NCBI GenBank assembly: GCA_003223675.1
Contig: QHVW01000218.1
Span: 1-19,939 of the forward strand
Direction: 5' to 3'
Length of the DNA stretch: 19,939 bases
Origin: Acidobacteriota bacterium
Lineage (GTDB): Bacteria; Acidobacteriota; Thermoanaerobaculia; Multivoradales; UBA5704
Made by a program: the position numbers and the translations under genes. Positions 1 through 6,420 of this stretch are shown here, piece after piece; positions within the stretch are counted from its first letter, which is position 1; the number at the start of each line of letters is the position of its first letter. The notes under the pieces are model-generated. The model did no database searches. It had not been told where the DNA came from and worked only from the letters and a program-made list of their open reading frames with translations.

Positions 1-159
1 GAACTGGTCGATCACGTAGCGGCGCGCCCCCTCGCCGAGCGCGGTGAGGGTGATCACGGCGGCCACTCCGATCGCCATGCCCACCAGGGAGAGGGCGGTC
101 CGCAGGCGGTGCCCGAAGAGGGCCTGGAAGCAGAAGCGGAGGAGGTCGCGGAGGGTCAT
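1..159 (-). CDS. ABC transporter permease, MacB/FtsX-like, N-terminal part (runs off the left edge)
   Basis: Only the first 53 residues are inside the window. They begin MTLRDLLRFCFQALFGHRLR and continue into a hydrophobic segment at about residues 21-41 (ALSLVGMAIGVAAVITLTAL), then GEGARRYV. A short cytoplasmic start, a first membrane helix and a small-residue-rich GEGA stretch are typical of MacB/FtsX-type permeases, whose large periplasmic domain would lie beyond the edge. The ATG overlaps the TGA of the upstream ATPase gene in an ATGA junction, so the two are almost certainly translationally coupled. With the adaptor and ATPase it would form the inner-membrane part of a tripartite export or lipoprotein-release machine. 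The substrate cannot be told from this fragment. Confidence 0.85.
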   Translation of the reverse strand, partial: MTLRDLLRFCFQALFGHRLRTALSLVGMAIGVAAVITLTALGEGARRYVIDQF

Positions 160-881
160 GAAGGTCCCCCCGCCGGCGCCAGCAAATCCAGGGCGCCGGT
201 GATCTCGGCGCCGGGGAGGCGGCGGGCGATGCGGCCGTCGACCAGGATGATCGCGCGATCCGCCCGGCGAGCCACGTTGGGGTCGTGGGTCACCACCACG
301 AGGGTGATGCCGTCCTCGTTCATGCGGTCGAGGAGATCGAGGATCTGGCGGCCGGAGGCGCTGTCGAGGTTGCCGGTGGGCTCGTCCGCGAGCAGCACGC
401 GGGGGCCCATCACGGTGGCGCGGGCCAGGGCCACCCGCTGGCGCTCGCCGCCGGAGAGCTGGTCCGGACGGTGATCGGACCGGCCGGTGAGGTCCACCGC
501 CGCCAGGGCCGTCTCCACCCGCCGGCGCCGCTCGCTCCGGCTCAACCCCGCGAAGACCATCGGCAGCTCGACGTTCTCGGCCGCCGTCAGCCGCGGCACC
601 AGGTGGAAGGACTGGAAGACGAAGCCGATCAGGTCGCGCCGCACCGCCGTCAGCTCCTCGTCGGAGAGCGTCCCCACCTCGCGGCCGTCGAGCCAGTATT
701 TGCCGGCGTCCGGGCGGTCCAGGCAGCCCAGGACGTTGAGCAGCGTCGACTTGCCGGAGCCCGAGGGGCCCATGATGGCCACGTGCTCGCCCGGCGCCAC
801 GTGCTCGGTGATGTCCACCAGGGCGTGCACCGGCTGGCCGCCGAGCTGATAGGTGCGCGAGACCCCCTCCAGGCGGATCAC
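156..881 (-). CDS. ABC transporter ATP-binding protein, MacB/LolD family
   Basis: This 241-residue protein is a complete ABC nucleotide-binding domain. It has Walker A GPSGSGKST at residues 38-46, a Q-loop glutamine at about 90, signature LSGGERQRVALARA at 142-155, Walker B VLLADEP ending in the catalytic Glu167, a D-loop NLD at 171-173 and a switch His in VVVTHD near 199. Length and the sequence DEPTGNLDS match the LolD/MacB/FtsE group, which works with FtsX-like permeases rather than with importers. The start is GTG at 881, inside a GTGA overlap with the stop of the adaptor gene. The stop forms an ATGA overlap with the permease. It hydrolyses ATP on the cytoplasmic face to power the export complex. 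Confidence 0.95.
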   Translation of the reverse strand: MIRLEGVSRTYQLGGQPVHALVDITEHVAPGEHVAIMGPSGSGKSTLLNVLGCLDRPDAGKYWLDGREVGTLSDEELTAVRRDLIGFVFQSFHLVPRLTAAENVELPMVFAGLSRSERRRRVETALAAVDLTGRSDHRPDQLSGGERQRVALARATVMGPRVLLADEPTGNLDSASGRQILDLLDRMNEDGITLVVVTHDPNVARRADRAIILVDGRIARRLPGAEITGALDLLAPAGGPS

Positions 882-2038
882 AGGGTTTTGCCCTGGCCGC
901 CCGCCTTGGTCGCCTTCACACGGGCGCCCGCCTTGACCTCCGGCCGGTCGAGCGAGGTGACGAGGAGGTCTCCCGGCGCGACGCCGGAGACGATCTCGGT
1001 CCAGTCCCAGTTCTTGAGGCCGGCCTGGACCCTGCGCTCGGCCAGCACGCCGTGGTCGTCCACCATCACCTTCTCCCCCTCGATGAGGGCCGAGGTGGGG
1101 ATGCGTGGCACGCTGTCCTTCTCCTGGAGCAGGATCTCGACGTCCGCCGAGGTGCCGGGGAGGAGCTTTACCGACCCGGGATCGGCGAGGTCCACCTCGA
1201 TCTCCACCGTGCGGTTCTGCTCCTCGCGGTCGAGCACATAGGGGGCAACCCGCCGCACGCGCCCCGCGAAGTGGCGGCCGGGGTAGGCGTCGATGGTGAT
1301 CCGCGCCGGCTGTCCGGCGTGGATGCGGGCGGAGTCGACCTCGTCCATGGGGGCGCTGATGTAGATCGAGCGGGGATCGAGGACGTCGACCACCGGCGGG
1401 ATGGGCAGGCCGGGCGGCGAGGGGGTGGTGTACTCGCCTACCTCGGCCGAGAGGTCGGCCACGATGCCGTCGAAGGGGGCGCGGATGATCATCTGCCCCC
1501 CTTGCCGGGCCGACAGGTCCACGGAGGCACGGGCCTGCTCGACCCCGGCTCTGGCGGCGCGGCAGGCCGCGGCGGCGCTGGCGGCGGCGCTCTGCGCCTG
1601 GTCATAGGCATCGGTCGAGATGATCCCCTGGGCGGCCAGCTTCTGCAGGCGGTCGCGCTCGCGGGCGGCCCGCTCGGCGGACAGGCACGATTGCTGGCGC
1701 TGCTGTTCGGCGGTCTGGAGCTCGCGCCGAGAGAGGGTGGTGCGGGCGTCCGGCACGCTGGGATCGAGGCGCAGCAGGACGTCCCCCTTCTTGAACGCCT
1801 CTCCCTCGCGGAACGGGATGGACACCACCCGGCCGCCGGTCTCGGGGGAGATCTGGGCCCGGCGGCGGGCCTTCACCGTACCCGCCCGCGAGTTGGTGAC
1901 CGTCTGCTCCACCCGGCCGCGCGAGACCTCGGTCACCGTGACCTCGATCGGCTTGGGAGCGAAGACCGTTGCCCGCAGGGCGAGCCCCACGGCCACGATC
2001 CCGAGGAGGATCAGCAGGCGAATCGTCCAGCGCCGCAT
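878..2038 (-). CDS. Periplasmic adaptor (membrane fusion) protein, MacA/HlyD-like
   Basis: This 386-residue protein starts MRRWTIRLLILLGIVAVGLA, a basic end followed by one membrane anchor. It then shows the order expected of MacA/HlyD adaptors: a first beta/lipoyl half (ISPETGGRVVSIPFREGEAF), a long Arg/Gln/Ala-rich helical hairpin at about residues 95-170, the second lipoyl half (IIRAPFDGIVADLSAEVGEY), a beta-barrel and a membrane-proximal domain. It would bridge the permease to an outer-membrane channel. The reading frame stays open upstream to about 2899, but I chose the ATG at 2038 because the anchor begins there and the upstream stretch is low-complexity repeat without domain character. 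Its stop overlaps the ATPase start. It is the first gene of the three-gene operon. Confidence 0.9.
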   Translation of the reverse strand: MRRWTIRLLILLGIVAVGLALRATVFAPKPIEVTVTEVSRGRVEQTVTNSRAGTVKARRRAQISPETGGRVVSIPFREGEAFKKGDVLLRLDPSVPDARTTLSRRELQTAEQQRQQSCLSAERAARERDRLQKLAAQGIISTDAYDQAQSAAASAAAACRAARAGVEQARASVDLSARQGGQMIIRAPFDGIVADLSAEVGEYTTPSPPGLPIPPVVDVLDPRSIYISAPMDEVDSARIHAGQPARITIDAYPGRHFAGRVRRVAPYVLDREEQNRTVEIEVDLADPGSVKLLPGTSADVEILLQEKDSVPRIPTSALIEGEKVMVDDHGVLAERRVQAGLKNWDWTEIVSGVAPGDLLVTSLDRPEVKAGARVKATKAGGQGKTL

Positions 2039-2088
2039 CGTGGGGCTCAATGTATCAGCGGGGGGAAGGGTTGGCTCCACCCTGTGGG

Positions 2089-2106
2089 GTGGGGGTGTCC
2101 CCCCAC
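2089..2106 (-). terminator. GC hairpin upstream of the adaptor gene, possible terminator or leader structure
   Basis: A 7-bp perfect stem (gtggggg at 2089-2095 with cccccac at 2100-2106) closes a 4-nt loop. There is no T-tract. A competing 6-bp stem (ccaccc with gggtgg) overlaps it at about 2078-2093. It lies about 50 bases upstream of the adaptor start and downstream of the hypothetical gene on the same strand. It could stop that transcript or sit in the operon leader. Confidence 0.25.
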
Positions 2107-2221
2107 TCCCGAGGGAAGGCGAGGGAGAGGAACAAGCTGGGAGAGGGAGGGCCGCTCTCGGGAGCCGTGGGGCCGAGCCAGGGGCCCACGCGGCGGCCCG
2201 GAAACGTCGTCCGTCTCTTCG

Positions 2222-2368
2222 GGGGAGCCGCTCCCCTTTTTGGGGAGACCCCTCGTCCATTTTGGGAGAGGCTCCGTCTTTTTTGGGGAACCCTCCGTCT
2301 TTTTTGGGAGAGGGGTCGTCTTTTTTGGGAGACCCCTCGTCTCTTTTGGGAGAGGGGTCGTCTTTTTT
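2222..2368. repeat. Seven tandem 21-bp repeat units with an alternating, inverted core
   Basis: Seven units of exactly 21 bp begin at 2222, 2243, 2264, 2285, 2306, 2327 and 2348. Each starts near ggga and ends gtctttttt or a close variant. The 8-bp core alternates between GAGGGGTC and GACCCCTC (or diverged forms), and these are reverse complements of each other. An eighth partial unit at 2369 breaks into an inverted copy. Units at 2306, 2327 and 2348 are nearly identical and the left ones are more diverged. Since 21 is a multiple of three, every frame reads as a heptad; on the minus strand this is D-x-x-S-P-K-K. There are no spacers, so it is not a CRISPR array. Confidence 0.9.
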
Positions 2369-2405
2369 GGGAGGGGGGTCTCCCAAAAGAGACGAGGGGT
2401 CTCCC
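2327..2405. repeat. Perfect 27-bp inverted repeat closing the 21-bp array
   Basis: The left arm is 2327-2353 (the sixth array unit plus the first six bases of the next). The right arm is 2379-2405. The arms are exact reverse complements over 27 bp with a 25-nt spacer. The structure could extrude as a cruciform or, when transcribed, form a very stable hairpin. Confidence 0.85.
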
Positions 2406-2445
2406 CGAATTCCAGAGCTCCCGTCTTCCCCAGGCTGACGGTGTA

Positions 2446-2925
2446 TCAGGCGAGCACGAGCTCGGAGTCGGGGGCTTCCTGGGTGGGGGCTGCCCAGGGG
2501 CTCACCAAGCGGTGCCGGAGCGTGGCGGACTGGACGAGCAGGAGGTCGCTCCGCTCCTGCAGATCTCGTGACTGCAGCCGCAGTTGCCTGGACTGTCGCC
2601 GCAGGATGGAGGCGTCGCGCCGGGTTTCCTCGCGCTGCCACCTCCGCAGCAGGCAGCCGATCTCCTCCGCCTTCCGCTGGGCCTCGGCCACGTGGTGCCG
2701 GGCCATCGCGAGATTGCCACGCCCGAGCAGCCAGCAGACGTAGCAGAGCTCGCTCAACAGGGCATGGACGGAGGGCGGCGCCTCCTCCATCCGGCGCCGC
2801 CACTCTTCGAGGCGGTCTTTCAGCCTGGCGCAGCCCTGGGATCGGCCCGACTCCGCGTAGTGAGCGGCCAATTCGAGGAGAAGGAGACAGCGGGGCCATT
2901 CCGCGGCCCAGTCAGCCGTACCCAT
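2446..2925 (-). CDS. Hypothetical helical protein
   Basis: I do not recognise this 159-residue protein. The N-terminal half contains helix-like stretches reminiscent of a TPR-type fold (LLLLELAAHYAESGRSQGCA, then LLSELCYVCWLLGRGNLAMA). Residues from about 85 to 135 are rich in Arg, Gln and Glu and look like a coiled coil (RRQSRQLRLQSRDLQERSD). It has no signal peptide or membrane helix. The amphipathic composition makes it more believable than overlapping frames, but the ATG at 2925 has no good ribosome-binding site. It is divergent from the UspA gene. It is a probable but unproven gene. Confidence 0.55.
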   Translation of the reverse strand: MGTADWAAEWPRCLLLLELAAHYAESGRSQGCARLKDRLEEWRRRMEEAPPSVHALLSELCYVCWLLGRGNLAMARHHVAEAQRKAEEIGCLLRRWQREETRRDASILRRQSRQLRLQSRDLQERSDLLLVQSATLRHRLVSPWAAPTQEAPDSELVLA

Positions 2926-2962
2926 ACCCGTGAGGGTAGCACTCTTTCAACCCTTTGGGATA

Positions 2963-2992
2963 TTGACACTTCCGGCCGCGGCTGGACATCAT
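2963..2992 (+). promoter_or_regulatory. Candidate sigma-70-type promoter for the UspA gene
   Basis: A perfect TTGACA (2963-2968) is followed after 18 bases by CATCAT (2987-2992), a four-of-six match to the -10 box. It sits 24 bases before the UspA start, in the 90-bp gap between divergent genes. Confidence 0.35.
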
Positions 2993-3015
2993 GGTCCCGC
3001 GAGAGGGGAGGCGAC

Positions 3016-3432
3016 ATGTTCCGAAAGATCCTGGTTCCCGTGGACTTTACCGAGAAGAACGAGGCGGCGCTCGACTGCGCCGTGCAGATCGCCGGCGCGG
3101 GCGGCGAGATCGACCTGCTGCACGTCATCGAGACCATCGAGCACATCGATTTCAAGGAGATGTCCGATTTCTACCGCGGGCTGGAGAACCGCGCGTCGGC
3201 CAAGCTGTTCGCTCTGGAGGAGAAGCTCAAGGAGAAGGGGGTGAGCGTCCACCACGAGGTCCTCTTTGGCAAGCGGGCGGAGACGATCGTGCGCTACGCC
3301 GAGGAGAAGGCGGCCGACCTGATGATCCTCTCCTCCCATAAAGTCGACCGCGACCACCCCGCCCTCGGCCTGGGGACGCTCAGCTACGCCATCGCCATCG
3401 TGGCCCGGTGTCCGGTGCTGTTGGTGAAGTAG
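3016..3432 (+). CDS. Universal stress protein, UspA family
   Basis: This 138-residue protein is one complete Usp domain. It opens with MFRKILVPVDFTEKNEAALD, the standard first strand with its Asp, continues with a His-rich second strand region (IDLLHVIETIEHIDF), and ends in ADLMILSSHK and VARCPVLLVK. The ATG at 3016 follows a strong AGGGGAGG ribosome-binding site, and the longer upstream frame has no Usp character. The usual ATP-binding G-x2-G-x9-G-S/T pattern is degenerate here (LGLGTLSYAIA), so ATP binding is doubtful. Such proteins are cytoplasmic and help cells through starvation or oxidative stress. It appears to be monocistronic. Confidence 0.93.
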   Translation: MFRKILVPVDFTEKNEAALDCAVQIAGAGGEIDLLHVIETIEHIDFKEMSDFYRGLENRASAKLFALEEKLKEKGVSVHHEVLFGKRAETIVRYAEEKAADLMILSSHKVDRDHPALGLGTLSYAIAIVARCPVLLVK

Positions 3433-3435
3433 GGC

Positions 3436-3758
3436 TCACCAGAACGTTTCGAGGTGAGGATAGTCCTGAAGCTTCTGATCCCTGGTGATCAGGGTCGCGC
3501 CTAATGTCAGAGTCGTGGCGGTGATGATCCGGTCGGCCGGATCCTCATGAAGCTCCCCAGGCAGGTAGTTGGAGAGAACGGCGATCCGGTTGTCGACAGG
3601 GATTAAGCGAAGGACAGGGCCACTTCCCAGGCGCTGATCGATGAAACAAGAATCGGGGCCTTCTCCGCCTCATTGTCGATCCTCTGCTTGGCGGACGGGG
3701 AGAGCCGCTCCGGGCTGGCGACCCACCAGACCCAGGCGTGAGTATCGAGGACGATCAA
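3436..3758 (-). pseudogene. VapC-type PIN-domain toxin, disrupted by an internal deletion and frameshift
   Basis: A TTG start at 3758 overlaps the antitoxin stop (TTGA). The first 51 codons read LIVLDTHAWVWWVASPERLS and reach SSISAWEVALSFA before a TAA at 3605-3603. This holds the first PIN acidic residue and the conserved S-x-WE. A second frame then supplies the C-terminal half: RLIPVDNRIAVLSNYLPGE, HEDPADRIITATTL, TLITRDQKL, ending YPHLETFW at 3436. Intact relatives are about 125 residues. The joined halves give about 107, and the segment normally following WE is missing, so the break looks like a frame-shifting deletion rather than one miscalled base. The toxin is probably inactive. A sequencing error plus natural shortness is the alternative. 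Confidence 0.8.
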
Positions 3759-3991
3759 CGGAGCGACTCCCAGTCCTCCTGCCCGACGGGCTCCGTCGGA
3801 TCGTCGTAGCGCACCACCGATCCCCGCAGGGATTCCAGGGTGCTTTTCTGGGCCTCCCGGTGGTAGGGGACCAGCTTCAAGACGGGCTTCCCGTGATCCG
3901 TGATGACGAGCTCTTCGCCGGTGCTCTCAACCTCCCGCAGGTACTCCGACGGGTGGTCCTGAAAGCTGGACTTCGAAACGGTCTGTCCCAT
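3755..3991 (-). CDS. Type II antitoxin, Phd/YefM family
   Basis: This 78-residue protein carries the Phd/YefM N-terminal DNA-binding fold: VSKSSFQDHPSEYLREVEST followed by the signature GEELVITDHGKPVLKLVPY. The acidic C-terminus (VVRYDDPTEPVGQEDWESLR) is the part expected to wrap and neutralise the toxin. The ATG at 3991 has an AGGAGG ribosome-binding site at ideal distance. Its stop overlaps the TTG start of the broken PIN toxin in TTGA, the usual coupling in such pairs. In intact systems the antitoxin also represses its own promoter. Here it is intact while its toxin is broken, so it may be an orphan able to counter related toxins or on its way to loss. Confidence 0.9.
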   Translation of the reverse strand: MGQTVSKSSFQDHPSEYLREVESTGEELVITDHGKPVLKLVPYHREAQKSTLESLRGSVVRYDDPTEPVGQEDWESLR

Positions 3992-4039
3992 GGGGCCTCC
4001 TGCTCTCCTCGCGCGATGGTATCACTCCGGAAGAGCCCA

Positions 4040-5386
4040 TCAGATCCCGTAATACCGCCCCACCAGCGCCCACAAAGCGATCCCACAGGAAATCACGCTG
4101 AACGCCCCGAGCGCCATCCCCAGGCGCCCGGGCTCGGCGCGGCCCGCCCATCTCCGGCTGTGGAAGATCCAGGCCGCGGGGAGGACCAGGGGTAGGAAAT
4201 ACCGCCCCTGGATGCCCTGGATGAAGTCCGCGCCGTAGGGGGTCCAGGTCGCGTATTCCGTGGCGCTGATGAAGCTCATGCCGGCGAGGACCACGGCGGC
4301 GGCGATCCCCCGCTGCCAGGGCCGCACCTCGATCCGCGAGCTCGTATCCAGGAAGATCAGCGCCAGGAGCACGGCCAGGTAGACGACGAGGAAGGGTATG
4401 GGGAGCTGCACGTCGAGCCAGCCCAGCTTGCCCACGAGCTGGCCGAGATAGCGGGGGGTGTGAACGGCGTAATCGCGGATCACCACCCCCAGGAAATGGA
4501 ACGGGTGGAGCAGCAAGTCATGGATCTGCCGGCCGGGATCGGTCGCGGTCTCCAGCCGTCTGTAATCCATGACGCGCGTCGTCATGATCGGCCACGAGGC
4601 CGCGAGGAGCGAGAGCCCGAAGTGAAAAAGGAGGAAGACCGCCCGGCGGCCCCGGGGGAACCGCGCCGCGGGGATCAGGAGGGCCAGGAGCGCCAGCGGC
4701 AGCGGCTTCGACGCACAGAGGACGGCCGAGGCGGCGGCCATCAGAAGGAAGTCGCCGCGGGTCGCCTCCTCCGTCCCCCATGCCAGCCTCGCCACCGTCG
4801 CGACGAGCACGAACGACGCCGCGAGGGTGGTCACGTCCCCGGAGGCCGAGCCGAGGAGGTGGAGGGTCATTGGGGTGAGCGCCACCATCGTGGTCAGCCA
4901 TGCGAAGGCCGGCAGCCGGCGGACGGCGAAGGCGACGGCCAGGGCCCCGCAGAGCAGGTTGGCCAGCCGGGCGAGGTAAAGCAGGGCGAGCGCCGGAGCC
5001 CCCAACAGGCGGCCGGCCGCGATCCCTATCGCTGAGGGGATGTAGGGCACGCAGGTGTACTTGAGGCTGCCCGGGAAGGAGACGGGCTCCCGCCGCGCGG
5101 GCGCGAGGGGGATCCGGAGGGCCGCGAGGATGGCGCGCGGTGAGGTCTTGCTTTCAGGGTGGAAGGGAAGATCCCCGAACATCTCGCCGATCCGGTGGAC
5201 GCTCACCGGCAGCGGCGCCGCCGCTCGTCCGGGCACCGGGAACAGGTCCAGCCGCCCCTCGCTCACCCGGTAGGCGCGGTCGAAGTGCTCCGTCTCGTCC
5301 GGGGCCTGAAACGGCGGGGTGACGAGGGCGAAGAGCCCTCCGAAGAGCAGCACCGCCACCAGGACGAAGCGGCCGGGCGTAATCAT
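4040..5386 (-). CDS. DUF2142 family polytopic membrane protein
   Basis: This 448-residue integral membrane protein opens with a membrane helix and then TPPFQAPDETEHFDRAYRVS, the hallmark of DUF2142 just after the first helix. About ten hydrophobic segments follow, separated by short Arg-rich loops, in a layout like GT-C-fold glycosyltransferases. The early Asp-Glu (PDETEH) would be on the outer side, where GT-C enzymes keep their acidic active site. A role in lipid-linked sugar transfer to surface polymers is plausible but not proven. Its ATG overlaps the stop of the polysaccharide deacetylase in ATGA, so the two are co-translated. The 48-bp gap after it leads to the antitoxin gene. Confidence 0.88.
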   Translation of the reverse strand: MITPGRFVLVAVLLFGGLFALVTPPFQAPDETEHFDRAYRVSEGRLDLFPVPGRAAAPLPVSVHRIGEMFGDLPFHPESKTSPRAILAALRIPLAPARREPVSFPGSLKYTCVPYIPSAIGIAAGRLLGAPALALLYLARLANLLCGALAVAFAVRRLPAFAWLTTMVALTPMTLHLLGSASGDVTTLAASFVLVATVARLAWGTEEATRGDFLLMAAASAVLCASKPLPLALLALLIPAARFPRGRRAVFLLFHFGLSLLAASWPIMTTRVMDYRRLETATDPGRQIHDLLLHPFHFLGVVIRDYAVHTPRYLGQLVGKLGWLDVQLPIPFLVVYLAVLLALIFLDTSSRIEVRPWQRGIAAAVVLAGMSFISATEYATWTPYGADFIQGIQGRYFLPLVLPAAWIFHSRRWAGRAEPGRLGMALGAFSVISCGIALWALVGRYYGI

Positions 5387-6348
5387 TTCGGCGGGCCCAT
5401 GATCCGGCCGTACAGCGTCTGGATCTCCGCGGGCGGCTCGGGCTCGCGCTGCCAGTCGATCTTGATCCCCCGGCTCACGGCCCAGCGGTAGAGCCAGGAG
5501 ACTCCGGCCCGGCCGGCGTAGGCGTCGGGCAGGCGGTAGGCCTCGTCACGCAGCGCCTCCTCCAGGGGGACGAAGCGGTACCTCCGCCGCCGCAGCAGGG
5601 CCAGGAGATCGCCGAGATGCCCGGCGTTGATCTCGTTGTCGTGCAGCAGCAGGACGTGCCGCATGGGCCGCCCCACCACCGCCTGCGCGACCCCTTCCCA
5701 GAAATCGAGCTGCGCCGCGGTGAAACCGAGATAGGCGTCGGCGGTCCGCCGCATCCCCGCGGCGTCCCCCTTCGTCTTCATCTCGTTGTAGACGCGGCTG
5801 AAGATGTAATCGGAATTCTCGATCGTCACCGGCGCCACGGTGTAGCCGCGCGCGGCGAGGAAGCGCTCGAAATCCTGCCGCGCCTCCAGGGACGGCCCGG
5901 TGTGCAGGAAGGGGTGGCGGAAGTAGCGGAGCTTCCCGCCGTGCCGGCCGGCGAGCCAGCGGGTGACGGTCTCGCCGCGGACGAGGTCCTCCTCGAAGGC
6001 GGGGACCGGCGTATCCCGTAGTGAGAGATGGGAGAACGTATGATTGCCGAGCTCCTGGCCGGCCTCCAGCCACTTGTCCAGCAGGGCGGCGCGGGCGTCG
6101 ATCTCGCCGGGAACGTAGAGCTTCCCCTCGTTGACGAAGCCGGTGGCGGAGACCCCCTCCTTGCGCAGCGTGGCGAGGATCGCCTCGTTCTCCGCCCGGA
6201 TGCGCGAGAGCCCCAGATCGGGACCTCCGAAGGGAAGGTCGTCTATGGTGATGGCGATCTGCCGTTCGGGCCGGGCCTCCTGGCCGAGCGCCAGGCTGCC
6301 CAGGAGCAGAGTGAGGGATAAGATCCCGAGGATCGTTCCACGTTGCAT
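5383..6348 (-). CDS. Secreted polysaccharide deacetylase (NodB homology domain)
   Basis: This 321-residue protein has a signal peptide ending near residue 22 (LTLLLGSLALG followed by QEARPE). The NodB metal site is complete: TIDD with Asp36/Asp37, NHTFSH with His103 and His107, and RHPFLH at 144-149. A later LLLHDNEINA supplies the last motif His. These enzymes use a divalent metal to remove acetyl groups from N-acetyl sugars in peptidoglycan, chitin-like or exopolysaccharide chains, here probably in the periplasm or at the surface. A GGAG ribosome-binding site precedes the ATG at 6348. It is first in an operon with the DUF2142 protein, which suggests shared work on a surface glycan. The exact substrate is unknown. 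Confidence 0.92.
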   Translation of the reverse strand: MQRGTILGILSLTLLLGSLALGQEARPERQIAITIDDLPFGGPDLGLSRIRAENEAILATLRKEGVSATGFVNEGKLYVPGEIDARAALLDKWLEAGQELGNHTFSHLSLRDTPVPAFEEDLVRGETVTRWLAGRHGGKLRYFRHPFLHTGPSLEARQDFERFLAARGYTVAPVTIENSDYIFSRVYNEMKTKGDAAGMRRTADAYLGFTAAQLDFWEGVAQAVVGRPMRHVLLLHDNEINAGHLGDLLALLRRRRYRFVPLEEALRDEAYRLPDAYAGRAGVSWLYRWAVSRGIKIDWQREPEPPAEIQTLYGRIMGPPK

Positions 6349-6383
6349 GTCGAGGGCTCCGGCGCGTAGCTTAGAGCCTTCTC

Positions 6384-6416
6384 AATCCAAAATCCAAAAT
6401 CGAAAATCCAAAATCG
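6384..6416. repeat. Tandem heptamer repeat (AAAATCC / AAAATCG)
   Basis: Four exact-length heptamers occupy 6389-6416 (AAAATCC, AAAATCG, AAAATCC, AAAATCG), and a partial unit aatcc precedes them. The tract is strikingly AT-rich in this GC-rich window. It fills half of the 72-bp gap between the divergent deacetylase and MFS genes and ends four bases before the MFS ATG. Similar short tandem heptamers are known from cyanobacteria and other phyla. Confidence 0.85.
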
Positions 6417-6420
6417 AACC

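Larger units (their letters stand above)
2039..2445. other. Gene-free stretch upstream of the export operon
   Basis: These 407 bases separate the adaptor gene from the stop of the hypothetical gene on the same strand. They hold a small GC hairpin (2089-2106), a G/A-rich stretch and the 21-bp repeat array described separately. The minus-strand frame of the adaptor is open throughout, but it encodes only low-complexity sequence. No promoter consensus is convincing here. Confidence 0.6.

Noticed and set aside
2222..2409. CRISPR array
   Set aside because: The 21-bp units are directly adjacent with no unique spacers, alternate in core orientation, and no cas genes are nearby.
3641..4195. 184-codon plus-strand frame over the toxin-antitoxin region
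   Set aside because: It runs antisense to a clear Phd/YefM antitoxin and to PIN-domain remnants, and has no recognisable feature of its own.
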